64,000 nucleotides of DNA from JACKJK01 sp046159835 (GCF_046159835.1 NZ_JBJXCY010000001.1:1426001-1490000); one strand, 5' to 3'; shown: positions 48,649 through 57,313, counted from the first letter of the stretch. Notes: a model not told the origin generated them from the sequence alone. Program-made: numbers and translations.

Positions 48649-49434
48649 GTGGAACTGAACCTCGAAGACAAGGTTGCAATCGTCACCGGTGCCGGCAGCG
48701 GCATCGGCCGGGCCATCGCCATGCGCCTGGCAGGCGAGGGCGCTCGCCTGATGATCTGCGGCCGCGACGAATCCAAGCTGACCGAGACCGCCGCGGCAAT
48801 TGCCGCTGGCGACCGCGTCAGCCAGTGCGTGGCGGATGTCGACACACCTGCCGACATTGTTCGGCTCGTCACCGAGACAGCGGAAACTTTCGGGCAACTC
48901 GACATTGTCGTCAGCAACGCGGGCACGCACCTGCGCGGACGCATCGAGGATGTGAAGGCGGACGATGTCGCCGCGCATTTCCGAACCAAGGTTCTCGGTC
49001 CGTGGGAGCTGATGAAGGCCAGCGTGCCGCACATGCGCAAGGCCGGCGGTGGCCGGTTCATTCTCATAATAGGGCAGGCGGGCAAGGTGCCCGGCGCCAA
49101 TGTTCCCGGCTCCGCGGTGGTGAATGCCGCGCAGCACGCTCTGGTGAAGTCCGCCTCTGACGATTTCGGACGCGATGGCGTCCTCGTCAATGCGGTCTGC
49201 CCGAGCCGGATCGAAAGCCCGCTCTCGCGGTCCATCGACATCGACGAGGAACAGTTCCTCGGGCGCAGCCTGGAACAGCAGGAGAGCGGTTGGGGCAAGA
49301 CCGTGCCGCTCGGGCGCTGGGGTGTTGCCGACGATATCGCCAACGCCGTCGCATTCGTTGCGTCTGGTCGGGCAAGTTTCATGAATGGTGCCAATATCGA
49401 CGTCGATGGTGGCCACCAGCGGATGATTTTCTGA
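48649..49434 (+). CDS. SDR-family protein 3 without Ser-Tyr-Lys triad
   Basis: This 261-residue protein starts at GTG 48649, ten bases after SDR 2, with AGGAG upstream. It has TGAGSGIG (13-20) and SNAG (89-92) for the cofactor. The catalytic Ser position is Gly142 (ILIIGQAG), and YxxxK is replaced by Ser155-A-V-V-Asn159 (GSAVVNAAQ). The C-terminal GANIDVDGGHQRMIF is complete. It is more distant from SDR 1 and 2 than they are from each other, so it may take a different substrate of the same pathway. Confidence 0.88.
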   Translation: MELNLEDKVAIVTGAGSGIGRAIAMRLAGEGARLMICGRDESKLTETAAAIAAGDRVSQCVADVDTPADIVRLVTETAETFGQLDIVVSNAGTHLRGRIEDVKADDVAAHFRTKVLGPWELMKASVPHMRKAGGGRFILIIGQAGKVPGANVPGSAVVNAAQHALVKSASDDFGRDGVLVNAVCPSRIESPLSRSIDIDEEQFLGRSLEQQESGWGKTVPLGRWGVADDIANAVAFVASGRASFMNGANIDVDGGHQRMIF

Positions 49435-49451
49435 AGGGACGGACGGACCGG

Positions 49452-50222
49452 ATGATTGAACTGCAGAACATCAGCAAGACTTTCCGCAAGGGCTCGGAAG
49501 AGGTTCACGCGGTCGAACGGGTAAACCTGTCCGTTGATCCGCATTCCATCGTCGCGCTCATCGGGCCGTCGGGCTGCGGAAAGTCGACCTTGCTGAACAT
49601 GATCGCCGGGCTTTATCCGCCGACCAAAGGCAAGGTTTTCTACGACGGGCAGCACGTCACGGGCGTCAACACGCACGCCGGGTACATGACGCAGAAGGAC
49701 AACCTTCTGCCGTGGCGAACCGTTATCGACAACGTGGCCCTGCCACTGGAAATTGCCGGCGTTTCCGAAGAGGAACGCTACGAGAAGACACGCAAGATGC
49801 TGGCGGAAGTCAGCCTCGACGGGTTCGAGGACAAGTTCTCAAGTGAGCTGTCAGGTGGCATGCGAAAGCGCGCGTGTCTGGCCCGCATGTTGCTGTACGA
49901 ACCGCAGGCGCTGCTGCTGGACGAGCCCTTCGCCGCGCTGGACGCGCAGCTGCGGCTCGCGATGCACGACTTGCTGCTGCAACTGTGGACGCAAAACCGG
50001 CAAACCATCCTGCTTGTCACCCACGACCTCGTGGAAGCCGTGACGCTTGCCGACCGGATTGTCGTGTTCTCCAAGCGTCCGGCGTCGATCACCTACGACG
50101 AGACTGTCGACATTCCCCGACCCAGGGACGTGCGTGAAGTGCGATTCACCGAGAGATTTCGCGAAATCTACAACTCGGTCTGGGAGCACCTCAAGGACCA
50201 GTACGACGAGGAGCGGATATGA
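49452..50222 (+). CDS. ABC transporter ATP-binding protein, NitT/TauT type
   Basis: This 256-residue ATPase has Walker A GPSGCGKST near 37-45, the Q-loop MTQKDNLLPWRTV, signature ELSGGMRKRACLARML, Walker B ALLLDEPFAALD and the H-loop VTHDLVEAV. NitT/TauT-type ATPases energise import of nitrate, sulfonates, thiamine precursors and other small organic anions. It overlaps the permease gene by four bases, and the binding protein gene follows, so the importer is complete. The closest relatives by pattern are SsuB/TauB-like. Confidence 0.93.
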   Translation: MIELQNISKTFRKGSEEVHAVERVNLSVDPHSIVALIGPSGCGKSTLLNMIAGLYPPTKGKVFYDGQHVTGVNTHAGYMTQKDNLLPWRTVIDNVALPLEIAGVSEEERYEKTRKMLAEVSLDGFEDKFSSELSGGMRKRACLARMLLYEPQALLLDEPFAALDAQLRLAMHDLLLQLWTQNRQTILLVTHDLVEAVTLADRIVVFSKRPASITYDETVDIPRPRDVREVRFTERFREIYNSVWEHLKDQYDEERI

Positions 50223-51058
50223 GTCAGGACGATATCGGCGCCACAGGCATGGAAGACGTTGGAGAAAATGCGAGCGATGGAAGCTCGTGGTTCGACAATG
50301 TCAGTCGTCCGGTGATGCTGCTCATGCAGGCACTCGTCGGCGTGCTCATCATGCTTGCGTGGTACGCAAGTTCGGGAACGCTGGTTGACAGCTTCATGAT
50401 CTCCGACCCAGTCGCCGTGGCGCGACGCACTTACGGTTGGTTCGCCTCCGGCGAAATCTACAAGCACATGTGGGCGACGATCTACGCCACCCTCATCGGC
50501 TTCGCGATCGGGTCCATAGCCGGGATCGTCGGCGGTGTCTTGCTTGGGCTGTCACCATTCTTGAGCCGGCTTCTCAACCCGTATATCTGGGCCTTCAATG
50601 CGCTACCGAAGGTCGCACTCGCGCCGCTGTTCATCCTGTGGTTCGGGCTTGGCATCGAATCCAAGATCGCACTTGCAGCGGTGCTGGTGGTCTTCATCGT
50701 CTTCGTGAACACCTTTGCGGGCGTTCGCGAAGTCGACCGCGACCTCGTCGACAGCCTCAAGCTGATGAAGGCCAGCCGTGCGCAGTTGCTCACCAAGGTT
50801 GTGCTGCCATCGGCGACATCGTGGATCTTCGTCGGCCTGAAAACCGCTGTTCCCTACGCGGTCATCGGCACGATCATCGGCGAGCTCATCGCGGCCAACA
50901 GGGGCCTCGGTTATCTCGTTCAGAAGGCCGGCAGTGAATTCGATACCGCCGGCGTTTTCGCCGCGCTCTTTGTCATCGCGATCATCGCGGTGGTCATCAA
51001 CGAACTAGTTGGACTTCTCCAGACTCGTCTCGAGAGCTGGAAAGTTGTCGGAAGGTAA
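50219..51058 (+). CDS. ABC transporter permease, NitT/TauT type
   Basis: This 279-residue inner membrane protein has an acidic N-terminal extension, then about six membrane segments. The cytoplasmic EAA loop region reads VDRDLVDSLKLMKASRAQLLTKVVLPSATSWIF-like over residues about 175-205 and couples to the ATPase. FNALPKVALAPLFILWFGLG is the family signature. It overlaps the ATPase gene (ATGA) and is followed by the binding-protein gene. Confidence 0.93.
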   Translation: MSQDDIGATGMEDVGENASDGSSWFDNVSRPVMLLMQALVGVLIMLAWYASSGTLVDSFMISDPVAVARRTYGWFASGEIYKHMWATIYATLIGFAIGSIAGIVGGVLLGLSPFLSRLLNPYIWAFNALPKVALAPLFILWFGLGIESKIALAAVLVVFIVFVNTFAGVREVDRDLVDSLKLMKASRAQLLTKVVLPSATSWIFVGLKTAVPYAVIGTIIGELIAANRGLGYLVQKAGSEFDTAGVFAALFVIAIIAVVINELVGLLQTRLESWKVVGR

Positions 51059-51127
51059 GGCCGCAAGAAGCCACGCCCCGATGCATCGGCAGCAATGTCT
51101 GCCAAACCGGAGGAAAGGAAGTTTGCA

Positions 51128-52114
51128 ATGAAACGCCTCATCCAGGCTGCAGCAGGGGTGCTCGCGCTCCTCTGCCTGCAAGTACCAGCATCCGCCCAGA
51201 AGAACCTCGAAATCGCGGTTGCCGGCCACGGCTATTTCGTCGGCCCGCTCTACGTGGCGGTGCGTGACGGGATCTTCGAGAAGAAGGGTTACAACGCCAA
51301 CGTCACCTACACGAAGGGTGGCGCGCTGGCTTTCCAGGCCTGTTTCACCAAGCAGGCCGATGTCTGCGTCACGAGCTTCGAGCACGTGCTTACCGCCGCC
51401 GCACAGGGTCGCCAACTGGTTGCCATCTTCGCGATCTCCAACCGCCCGCTGAACAATGTCGTCGCCGACAACGAGCTTGTCGAAGCCGGCAAGGGCAAGA
51501 CGCTGGAAGAACGCATCCAGCTTCTCAAGGGCAAGCGCGTGGGCACCCCGTCGGCCGGTGGGTCCGGTGAAAAGATGCTCACCGTTCTCGCACGCCAGTA
51601 CGGGCTGGAACTGCCCGGCGATATTGAACTGGTCTATCTCGGCGGCGCGGCGTCAGCCTATGTCGGCGCGATGCAGAACGACCTGATCGATGCCGGCATG
51701 CCGTTCGAGCCTGCAGGCGTCCTGATCGAGGAAAAGGGCCTTGGCGGCACGCTGGTCAACATGATGGATGGTGAAGTTGAAGCCTTCAACGACATCATCT
51801 TCATGACGGTCGTCGCCCATCCCGATGTCATCGCCGAGAACCCGGACATGCTGAAGGATGTCGGTGCGGCCTTCGCGGAAGCCCAGACTGTGCTGCTTGA
51901 TGCCGAGCGCGGCCCGGCCATCATGAATGCCGAGTTCAACAACCTGACGCCGGAAGCCAACCAGGCCGCCTACAACAAGGTGAAGGCGATCTGGAGCCCG
52001 ACCGGCCGCATGAGCGCGGAAGGTGCCAAGAAGGTGCACGATTACCTTCAGCCGGAAGGCACGGCAGAGATCGACTTCGAGTCCACCTTCACGAACGAGT
52101 TCATCCCGGAATGA
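51128..52114 (+). CDS. ABC transporter substrate-binding protein, NMT1/SsuA-like
   Basis: This 328-residue periplasmic protein has a signal peptide (about 1-23, LALLCLQVPASAQ) and no lipobox. The first lobe reads IAVAGHGYFVGPLYVAVRDGIFEKKGY, which is typical of NMT1/SsuA-type proteins. VGTPSAGGSGEKMLTVLA is the second-lobe phosphate-like loop. A strong GGAGGAAAGG site lies upstream of the ATG at 51128. Its stop overlaps the start of the hydrolase gene by four bases. The ligand cannot be told; a small organic anion is expected. Confidence 0.92.
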   Translation: MKRLIQAAAGVLALLCLQVPASAQKNLEIAVAGHGYFVGPLYVAVRDGIFEKKGYNANVTYTKGGALAFQACFTKQADVCVTSFEHVLTAAAQGRQLVAIFAISNRPLNNVVADNELVEAGKGKTLEERIQLLKGKRVGTPSAGGSGEKMLTVLARQYGLELPGDIELVYLGGAASAYVGAMQNDLIDAGMPFEPAGVLIEEKGLGGTLVNMMDGEVEAFNDIIFMTVVAHPDVIAENPDMLKDVGAAFAEAQTVLLDAERGPAIMNAEFNNLTPEANQAAYNKVKAIWSPTGRMSAEGAKKVHDYLQPEGTAEIDFESTFTNEFIPE

Positions 52115-53031
52115 CCACGTCGATGGACGTCACATCAAACGATCACTGGGCCCGAAAGGGCCCAGTGTCCCTCTACATGCGCAACAAGTTCGTGCCCGAG
52201 TTGAAGGACACGAGCAGCAAACGTCCGCCCGTCATTCTCGTGCACGGTTCGTCGCTGTCGGCGACACCCAGCTTCGACATGCAGATCGACGGCTTGCCGG
52301 ACTACTCCTTCATGGACTGGCTCGCGCGAAAGGGCTGGGACGTGTGGACGCTGGACCACGAAAGCTACGGACAGTCCACGAAAACCGATTCCAATTCTGA
52401 CGTCGCCTGCGGCGTCGAGGATCTCAAGGAAGCCACCAAGGTCATTGCCGAGGTCACTGGCAAGTTGCAGTTCCACCTCTACGGCCTTTCGTCCGGCGCA
52501 TTGCGGGCCACATCCTTCGCGCAAGCCCAGCCCGATCAGGTCGTTCGCCTCGCACTCGATGCCTTCGTGTGGACAGGCGAGGGGTCACCGACACTCACCA
52601 AGCGCCGCGAGGGCGTCGAGCAGTACAAGGCCAGCCCGCGACGGCAGATCGACGAGGCGATGATCGCCAGCATCTTCACCCGCGACGAACCAGGCACCAG
52701 CGACCCGCGCCTGATCGATGCCTGCGCGAAGATGCAGCTGTCCTACGCCGACTTCGTTCCGACCGGCACCTATCTCGACATGACGACCAGGCTGCCGCTC
52801 GTTCAGCCCGAGAACATCACCGCGCCGGTGCTTGTCGTGCGTGGTGAGCATGACGGGATCGCCACCATGGCGGACCTGCTGGCTTTCTTCGAAAAGCTGC
52901 CCAATGGCGACCGGCAATTCAGCGTACTGGCCGGTCTGGCCCACTGCACGCCGCTGGGACTGCGCCGCCATGTGCTGTGGCAGACGGTCGAGGATTTCCT
53001 GCGCGTTGGCGAGGCGGAGCAGGGCGCTTGA
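52111..53031 (+). CDS. Alpha/beta hydrolase
   Basis: This 306-residue enzyme has the oxyanion loop VHGSSLSATPS near residues 45-55 and the nucleophile Ser in LYGLSSGALRAT near residue 130. The acid Asp is in VRGEHDGIAT and the His in LAGLAHCTPLG near the end. The pattern is that of esterases, lactonases and C-C hydrolases. It starts inside the stop of the binding-protein gene and ends in a four-base overlap with the exporter gene, so it belongs to the same operon. A role in cleaving the imported compound is inferred. Confidence 0.88.
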   Translation: MTTSMDVTSNDHWARKGPVSLYMRNKFVPELKDTSSKRPPVILVHGSSLSATPSFDMQIDGLPDYSFMDWLARKGWDVWTLDHESYGQSTKTDSNSDVACGVEDLKEATKVIAEVTGKLQFHLYGLSSGALRATSFAQAQPDQVVRLALDAFVWTGEGSPTLTKRREGVEQYKASPRRQIDEAMIASIFTRDEPGTSDPRLIDACAKMQLSYADFVPTGTYLDMTTRLPLVQPENITAPVLVVRGEHDGIATMADLLAFFEKLPNGDRQFSVLAGLAHCTPLGLRRHVLWQTVEDFLRVGEAEQGA

Positions 53032-53765
53032 ACACAGAGGTCCTTGCGCTGATCTTCCTCAGCATTGGCGCAGGGGCAATCTGCAAGGGCATCACCGGCA
53101 TGGGGCTGCCGCTGATTGCGATTCCGTTGATGGCAAACTTCATCGACGTGCCGCAGGCCATCGCGATCACCATCGTTCCCTCCATTGTCTCCAACGGCTG
53201 GCAGGCAATCAGCTACCGGGCCGAGCGCGGCCACGTCGATTTCCTGCCGCGCATGCTCGTCGCCAGCGCAATCGGCGTCGGCATCGGCACGCTGTTCCTG
53301 AAATCCGCCCCCGGCGAGGTCACGTTTCGCGTGCTTGGCGTGATGATGCTGGCCTTCGTTGTGTTGCGGCTGCTGCGCCCGCAATTTGTGCTGGACATGG
53401 ACCGCGCCCGGACGCTGTCGGCACCCGCCTTCCTGGCAGCCGGCGTGCTGCAAGGGGCTGTCGGCGTGGCCGCGCCCATCGTGGTGACGTTCCTGAACGC
53501 GATCCGGTTCGACCGGCCGCTCTACATTTTCACGATCTCGACGGTCTACTGCTTCCTGGCGACCGTACACATGGTCAGCTACGCGGCAGCCGGGCTGATC
53601 ACGCCGGTCAATTTCGCCGAGAGCGTGTTCGCGCTCTTGCCGGTGGCGATCTTCATGCCGGTGGGTGCGTGGATCGGGCGGCGTTTCGACTCGAAGATGT
53701 TCGACCGGGCCGTTCTTGTCGTCATATTGCTGATGGCGATCCGGTTCCTGACCGTGACGCCCTGA
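53028..53765 (+). CDS. TSUP (TauE/SafE) family membrane transporter
   Basis: This 245-residue protein has about seven or eight membrane segments with the TSUP repeats AGAICKGITGMGLPLIAIPL near the start and AGVLQGAVGVAAPIVVTFL in the second half. Members export sulfite or sulfoacetate, or move other organic anions. It starts at TTG 53028 in a TTGA overlap with the hydrolase gene. As the last gene of the operon it may export a product such as sulfite, but the sulfur link is only a family expectation. Confidence 0.88.
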   Translation: MNTEVLALIFLSIGAGAICKGITGMGLPLIAIPLMANFIDVPQAIAITIVPSIVSNGWQAISYRAERGHVDFLPRMLVASAIGVGIGTLFLKSAPGEVTFRVLGVMMLAFVVLRLLRPQFVLDMDRARTLSAPAFLAAGVLQGAVGVAAPIVVTFLNAIRFDRPLYIFTISTVYCFLATVHMVSYAAAGLITPVNFAESVFALLPVAIFMPVGAWIGRRFDSKMFDRAVLVVILLMAIRFLTVTP

Positions 53766-53773
53766 TCGTTCGT

Positions 53774-54733
53774 TCAACGCGCGTTCGCACGAAACGTCTG
53801 GTCGGCGTATCGCGCGACAAAGTCCGCGTAGGCGAGCTTCAACCCGTCCTTCAGCCGCGTCGTCGGCCGCCAGCCAAGCTGCGTCATGCGGCTTGAGTCC
53901 ACCAGCTTGCGCGGCGGCCCGTCCGGGCGTTCGGTGTCGAGTTCGATCGAACCCTCGAAACCAACGACCTGCGCCACGAGTTTCGCGAAGTCCAACACCG
54001 TCACGTCCTCGCCGTACCCGATATTGAGGATTTCGCTGTCGTCGTAATTCCTCATCGCGAAGAGACAAGCTTCGGCAAGGTCATCGACGTAGAGGAACTC
54101 GCGGCGCGGCGTCCCGCTGCCCCAGACGATGACGCTCCGCGCCTCCGAAACCTTCGCCTCGTGGAACCGGCGCAGCAGCGCGCCGACGAGATGGCTGTGC
54201 TCGGGGTGATAGTTGTCGCCCGGCCCGTAGAGGTTCGTCGGCATGACCGAGATGAAGCTGCAGCCATACTGGTCGCGATAGGCCTGGCACATCTTCACGG
54301 CCGCGATCTTGGCAATCGCGTAGGGCTCGTTGGTTGGGTCGAGTGGGCCTGTCAGCAATGCAGATTCCGGCATGGGCTGTGGCGCCAGGCGTGGGTAGAT
54401 GCAGGTCGAGCCAAGGTTGAGAAGCTTTTCGACGCCGCTCTCCCAGGCTGCGTGAATGACGTTGCCGACGATCATCAGGTTGTCGCGGATGAACTCCGCG
54501 CGCAGCGTGTTGTTGGCCGCGATTCCGCCGACCTTGCCGGCCGCGAGAAACACGGCATCCGGCTGTTCGCGGGCGAAGAAGCCCTCCACATGGTCCTGCC
54601 GCGTCAGGTCGACCTGCGCGCGCGTCGCCGTCACCAGGGTGCAGTTTTCGCGCTGCAGCCGGCGCAGCAAGGCCGAACCGACCATCCCCGTATGCCCGCA
54701 GACATAGACCCGTTTGCCAGCCAGTTCGTACAT
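53774..54733 (-). CDS. fcl: GDP-L-fucose synthase
   Basis: This 319-residue enzyme of the extended SDR family converts GDP-4-keto-6-deoxy-mannose to GDP-L-fucose by epimerisation and NADPH reduction. The cofactor site is VYVCGHTGMVGSALLR, and the catalytic Ser lies in NLGSTCIYP. Tyr and Lys lie in NEPYAIAKIAAVKM, and the Cys/His epimerase region is YGPGDNYHPEHSHL. The start at 54733 (MYELAGKRV) fits the family; the frame continues upstream without homology. The mannose dehydratase Gmd, needed to make its substrate, is not in this window. A fucosyltransferase gene diverges 90 bases away. Confidence 0.94.
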   Translation of the reverse strand: MYELAGKRVYVCGHTGMVGSALLRRLQRENCTLVTATRAQVDLTRQDHVEGFFAREQPDAVFLAAGKVGGIAANNTLRAEFIRDNLMIVGNVIHAAWESGVEKLLNLGSTCIYPRLAPQPMPESALLTGPLDPTNEPYAIAKIAAVKMCQAYRDQYGCSFISVMPTNLYGPGDNYHPEHSHLVGALLRRFHEAKVSEARSVIVWGSGTPRREFLYVDDLAEACLFAMRNYDDSEILNIGYGEDVTVLDFAKLVAQVVGFEGSIELDTERPDGPPRKLVDSSRMTQLGWRPTTRLKDGLKLAYADFVARYADQTFRANAR

Positions 54734-54823
54734 TGTCGGCCACCCCGAACTATCGACCCCGCCCGCTTCATGGACTAACACGAGACCTGCAACAAGGTCG
54801 CGTATGCCGGAGGCACGCCTGCA

Positions 54824-55819
54824 ATGCCATCGAAACCGAAATTGTCGGTCAGCTTCCACAATTTCTGGCCGGGGTTCGGGGCGCATAATTTCGCCATCAC
54901 GCGGGCCCTGCAGGATGACTATGACGTGTCGATCGTCGCCGCGGGCCGCGACCTGCAGATTTCCAGTTGTTTCGGGGATGACGGGCTGCCGACACCGCGA
55001 TCCAGTCGGCCCTTGCGCATCTGGTGGACCGGCGAGGCGCGCGATCCCCAGAGCCAGATCTTCGACCTGTTCTTCGGCTTTCGGCCCGACATGCCTCTGA
55101 TGCGCGACCGCTGGCATCGCTTTCCTCTCTGGGTGAACGACATCGACTGGTGGGACGAGAGCAGCCCGCACCACGTCTCGCAGCTGACGACCAACCGCGT
55201 GATCCCGAAAGACCCGGACCGCTTCTGCAGCTTCGTCTACTCCAACGATACCTCCGTGCGTTCGGAATTCTTCCTGCGGCTGGATGCAGCGCATCGCGTC
55301 GACAGCTATGGACGCATCCTAAACAACAGGGGCGAGAATCCGAAGGACACGAAGGAGAAGGTGCGCCTTCTTGCGCACCACAGGCTGGGCATCGCGTTCG
55401 AAAACCAGATCGCACCCGGCTACGTGACCGAAAAGCTGCTCCATGTCCTGCAAAGCGGATCGGTGCCGGTCTACTGGGGCGCGCGGGAGGCATTCAGCGA
55501 CTTCAATCCGGAGGCGTTCATTGACGCGACGGCCTTCGACACCCTGCAGGACCTTGTCGATCACCTGATCCGTTTGGACGATTCAGCTGATGGCCTTGAC
55601 CAGTTTCGACAGGCGACGCCGTTTCGCGACGACCGCATTCCCTATGAACACACGATGCGGTTCTTCCTCGACAGGGTGAACGACGCGCTGTCCGGGCCGC
55701 CCGATCCACTGACGCTTGATGCGCTGCGCGGACGCTGGCACCCGCGCGTACCACGCCCGGGGCTGAAGATGGAGCGCAAGTTCCGGCGGTTTCGAGACCG
55801 GTTGCTTGGGCGGACTTGA
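54824..55819 (+). CDS. Glycosyltransferase family 10 (alpha-1,3-fucosyltransferase-like)
   Basis: This 331-residue enzyme has the GT10 donor-binding signature IAFENQIAPGYVTEKLLHVL near residues 187-206, followed by GSVPVYWGAREAFSDFNP. WTGEARDP near 66 and FCSFVYSNDT near 138 are also family positions. GT10 enzymes move L-fucose from GDP-fucose to GlcNAc or glucose in surface glycans. The C-terminal 30 residues are basic, which could attach it to the membrane face. It is divergent from the GDP-fucose synthase gene, so both supply fucosylated surface polysaccharide or lipopolysaccharide. Confidence 0.9.
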   Translation: MPSKPKLSVSFHNFWPGFGAHNFAITRALQDDYDVSIVAAGRDLQISSCFGDDGLPTPRSSRPLRIWWTGEARDPQSQIFDLFFGFRPDMPLMRDRWHRFPLWVNDIDWWDESSPHHVSQLTTNRVIPKDPDRFCSFVYSNDTSVRSEFFLRLDAAHRVDSYGRILNNRGENPKDTKEKVRLLAHHRLGIAFENQIAPGYVTEKLLHVLQSGSVPVYWGAREAFSDFNPEAFIDATAFDTLQDLVDHLIRLDDSADGLDQFRQATPFRDDRIPYEHTMRFFLDRVNDALSGPPDPLTLDALRGRWHPRVPRPGLKMERKFRRFRDRLLGRT

Positions 55820-55823
55820 AGCG

Positions 55824-56573
55824 CTACCGCCACGGCCCCCTGGCAAGCAGCGTACGCGCGTACCACTTCCAGAAATTGGTGCCGCGCTTGCGGTGAATGT
55901 CGAATATCGGGCCGTAGCTTGTGGCTGGCCGCCGGATCCCGTCCGGGCCGGTTTCAGGCTGTAGCCGGGGCCGGCAGCCTTCAAAGGACGGGTCCGGAAA
56001 CCGCGGTAGGCCCGCCTTGCGCGCCATGATCGTCAGGACCGACTGATCGTGACGATGCTCCTCGAACTCCGGGAAATTGTCACGGCCCAGTTGGTTCGGC
56101 TCGTCGTCCAGGGCGTGCGGCACAGTCATCGCAGCGCACAGGTTCTGCACGAACACCCGCGCCTCAGCGCCAGCGCGGTAGAGCTGGATGCCGCCGACAA
56201 GCTGGGAGATGTCGTGGAAATTGGGCGCGTCGGCATCGAGCCCGATGAAGCAATCGCGCTTGGTCCAGCGCCGCATGGAGAAGCGTTCGCCGGGCAATTC
56301 GAAAAGCACGATGGGTTCGTCTTGTGCGCACGCAAGCATCGGCTCGGGATCAGCGACGAACCGCATGGCGGCATCGGTGTAGAGAACAAGGTCGCCGTCC
56401 GGCACGTTCGCCAGTGTCTCGCGCAGGATAAACGGCTTCCACAGCCAGTAACCAGCGCCACGCGGCTTCGCCATGGTTTCGGGATATCGGCGAGCGAGGT
56501 CCTGCGTCACGGCGTCAGCCTCACTGAAAATGCGTGTCCTCAGGCCGTATCGTAGCGCCGAAGCTGCGAGCAA
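55824..56573 (-). CDS. Probable glycosyltransferase, start codon unclear
   Basis: I do not have a named family for this protein of at least 249 residues. GAGYWLWKPFILRETL followed by GDLVLYTDAAMRF is the pattern of GT-A type transferases found in polysaccharide clusters, where Y-T-D-A provides the metal-binding Asp. The first usual start is TTG 56573, but the frame is open from 56669 and encodes HHITFASRRFRGAAKLL just upstream, which looks like the missing first strand of the fold. No ATG, GTG or TTG exists in frame there. It may use a rare start, or the gene may be damaged. It is next to GT10 on the opposite strand. Confidence 0.65.
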   Translation of the reverse strand: MLAASALRYGLRTRIFSEADAVTQDLARRYPETMAKPRGAGYWLWKPFILRETLANVPDGDLVLYTDAAMRFVADPEPMLACAQDEPIVLFELPGERFSMRRWTKRDCFIGLDADAPNFHDISQLVGGIQLYRAGAEARVFVQNLCAAMTVPHALDDEPNQLGRDNFPEFEEHRHDQSVLTIMARKAGLPRFPDPSFEGCRPRLQPETGPDGIRRPATSYGPIFDIHRKRGTNFWKWYARTLLARGPWR

Positions 56574-56678
56574 CTTGGCAGCTCCGCGAAAGCGGCGCGA
56601 GGCAAACGTGATGTGATGGACGCGGGCGATTCTGGTTCTCCGTGCGGTGGCTTCGCCGCGCGGCTGACTTTAGCCGGG

Positions 56679-57212
56679 TCAGCGCCCGAGCGCGAATGCA
56701 GCGATGGCTGGCGACAACCCGTCGGCTTCGCGAAAACCCTCGCGCGGGCAGGCCCGGCGTTCGGTGTCCACCATGCACATGGCGACGCCGCCCTTGACCG
56801 TGACCTCCGCGCCGAGCCGCCCGGCGAGGGACAGCATCTGGCCGTTGTCTGCCCCGCAATACATGACGGCGGCATGCGGCCTGATCTCGGCGATGGCGCG
56901 CGTGGCAAGCAAGGTGCCGAGACCGAAGCCCTGAAAATCGCGCTCGACCGAAAAGGCGAGTTCGCGCGGCACGTCTATATCGTCGGACGGTGGTGAGATT
57001 TCGGCTGCGGCGCGCGTTTGCCCTTCGACCTGCAGCGCAAGGATGGAAACACCGGAACCTGTAAGCTGGAGACAGTGCGCATCGAGCGCTGCTGCATCCA
57101 TCGGCTGGTTGAAGCGCCGCTCCATGGCGGCCTCATCCAGCCGGAGCAGATGCGCCCGGTAGGACTCCATCTCGTGTTCAACGAGAAAGCGCAGGTTCGT
57201 CGTCTCGCTCAT
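56679..57212 (-). CDS. GNAT family N-acetyltransferase
   Basis: This 177-residue protein has the acetyl-CoA-binding motif of GNAT enzymes, FQGFGLGTLLATRAIAEI, near residues 105-122, and the following YCGADNGQMLSLAGRLGAEV. The start at 57212 (MSETTNLRF) has GGAG seven bases upstream; longer frames lack support. The substrate is not known. It lies after the fhs terminator and about 100 bases before the probable glycosyltransferase gene on the same strand. Confidence 0.85.
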   Translation of the reverse strand: MSETTNLRFLVEHEMESYRAHLLRLDEAAMERRFNQPMDAAALDAHCLQLTGSGVSILALQVEGQTRAAAEISPPSDDIDVPRELAFSVERDFQGFGLGTLLATRAIAEIRPHAAVMYCGADNGQMLSLAGRLGAEVTVKGGVAMCMVDTERRACPREGFREADGLSPAIAAFALGR

Positions 57213-57285
57213 GTGCCGCTCCGATTGCCGAACGGCACCCTCGCAGCTTTCCGTCAACATCCCGCTAAATTGTCTCAAACCCACG

Positions 57286-57313
57286 AAAAAGGGCCGGTGC
57301 AATGCACCGGCCC
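57286..57313 (-). terminator. Intrinsic terminator of the fdh-fhs operon
   Basis: On the minus strand GGGCCGGTGC, an ATT loop and GCACCGGCCC are followed by TTTTT. The stem is a perfect 10 base pairs. It lies 33 bases after the fhs stop and is a textbook Rho-independent terminator. Confidence 0.9.

Noticed and set aside
45160..57212. Genomic island integrated at the tRNA-Lys gene
   Set aside because: The accessory genes do follow the tRNA, but there is no integrase and no repeat of the tRNA 3' end in the window, so integration at this tRNA is not supported.
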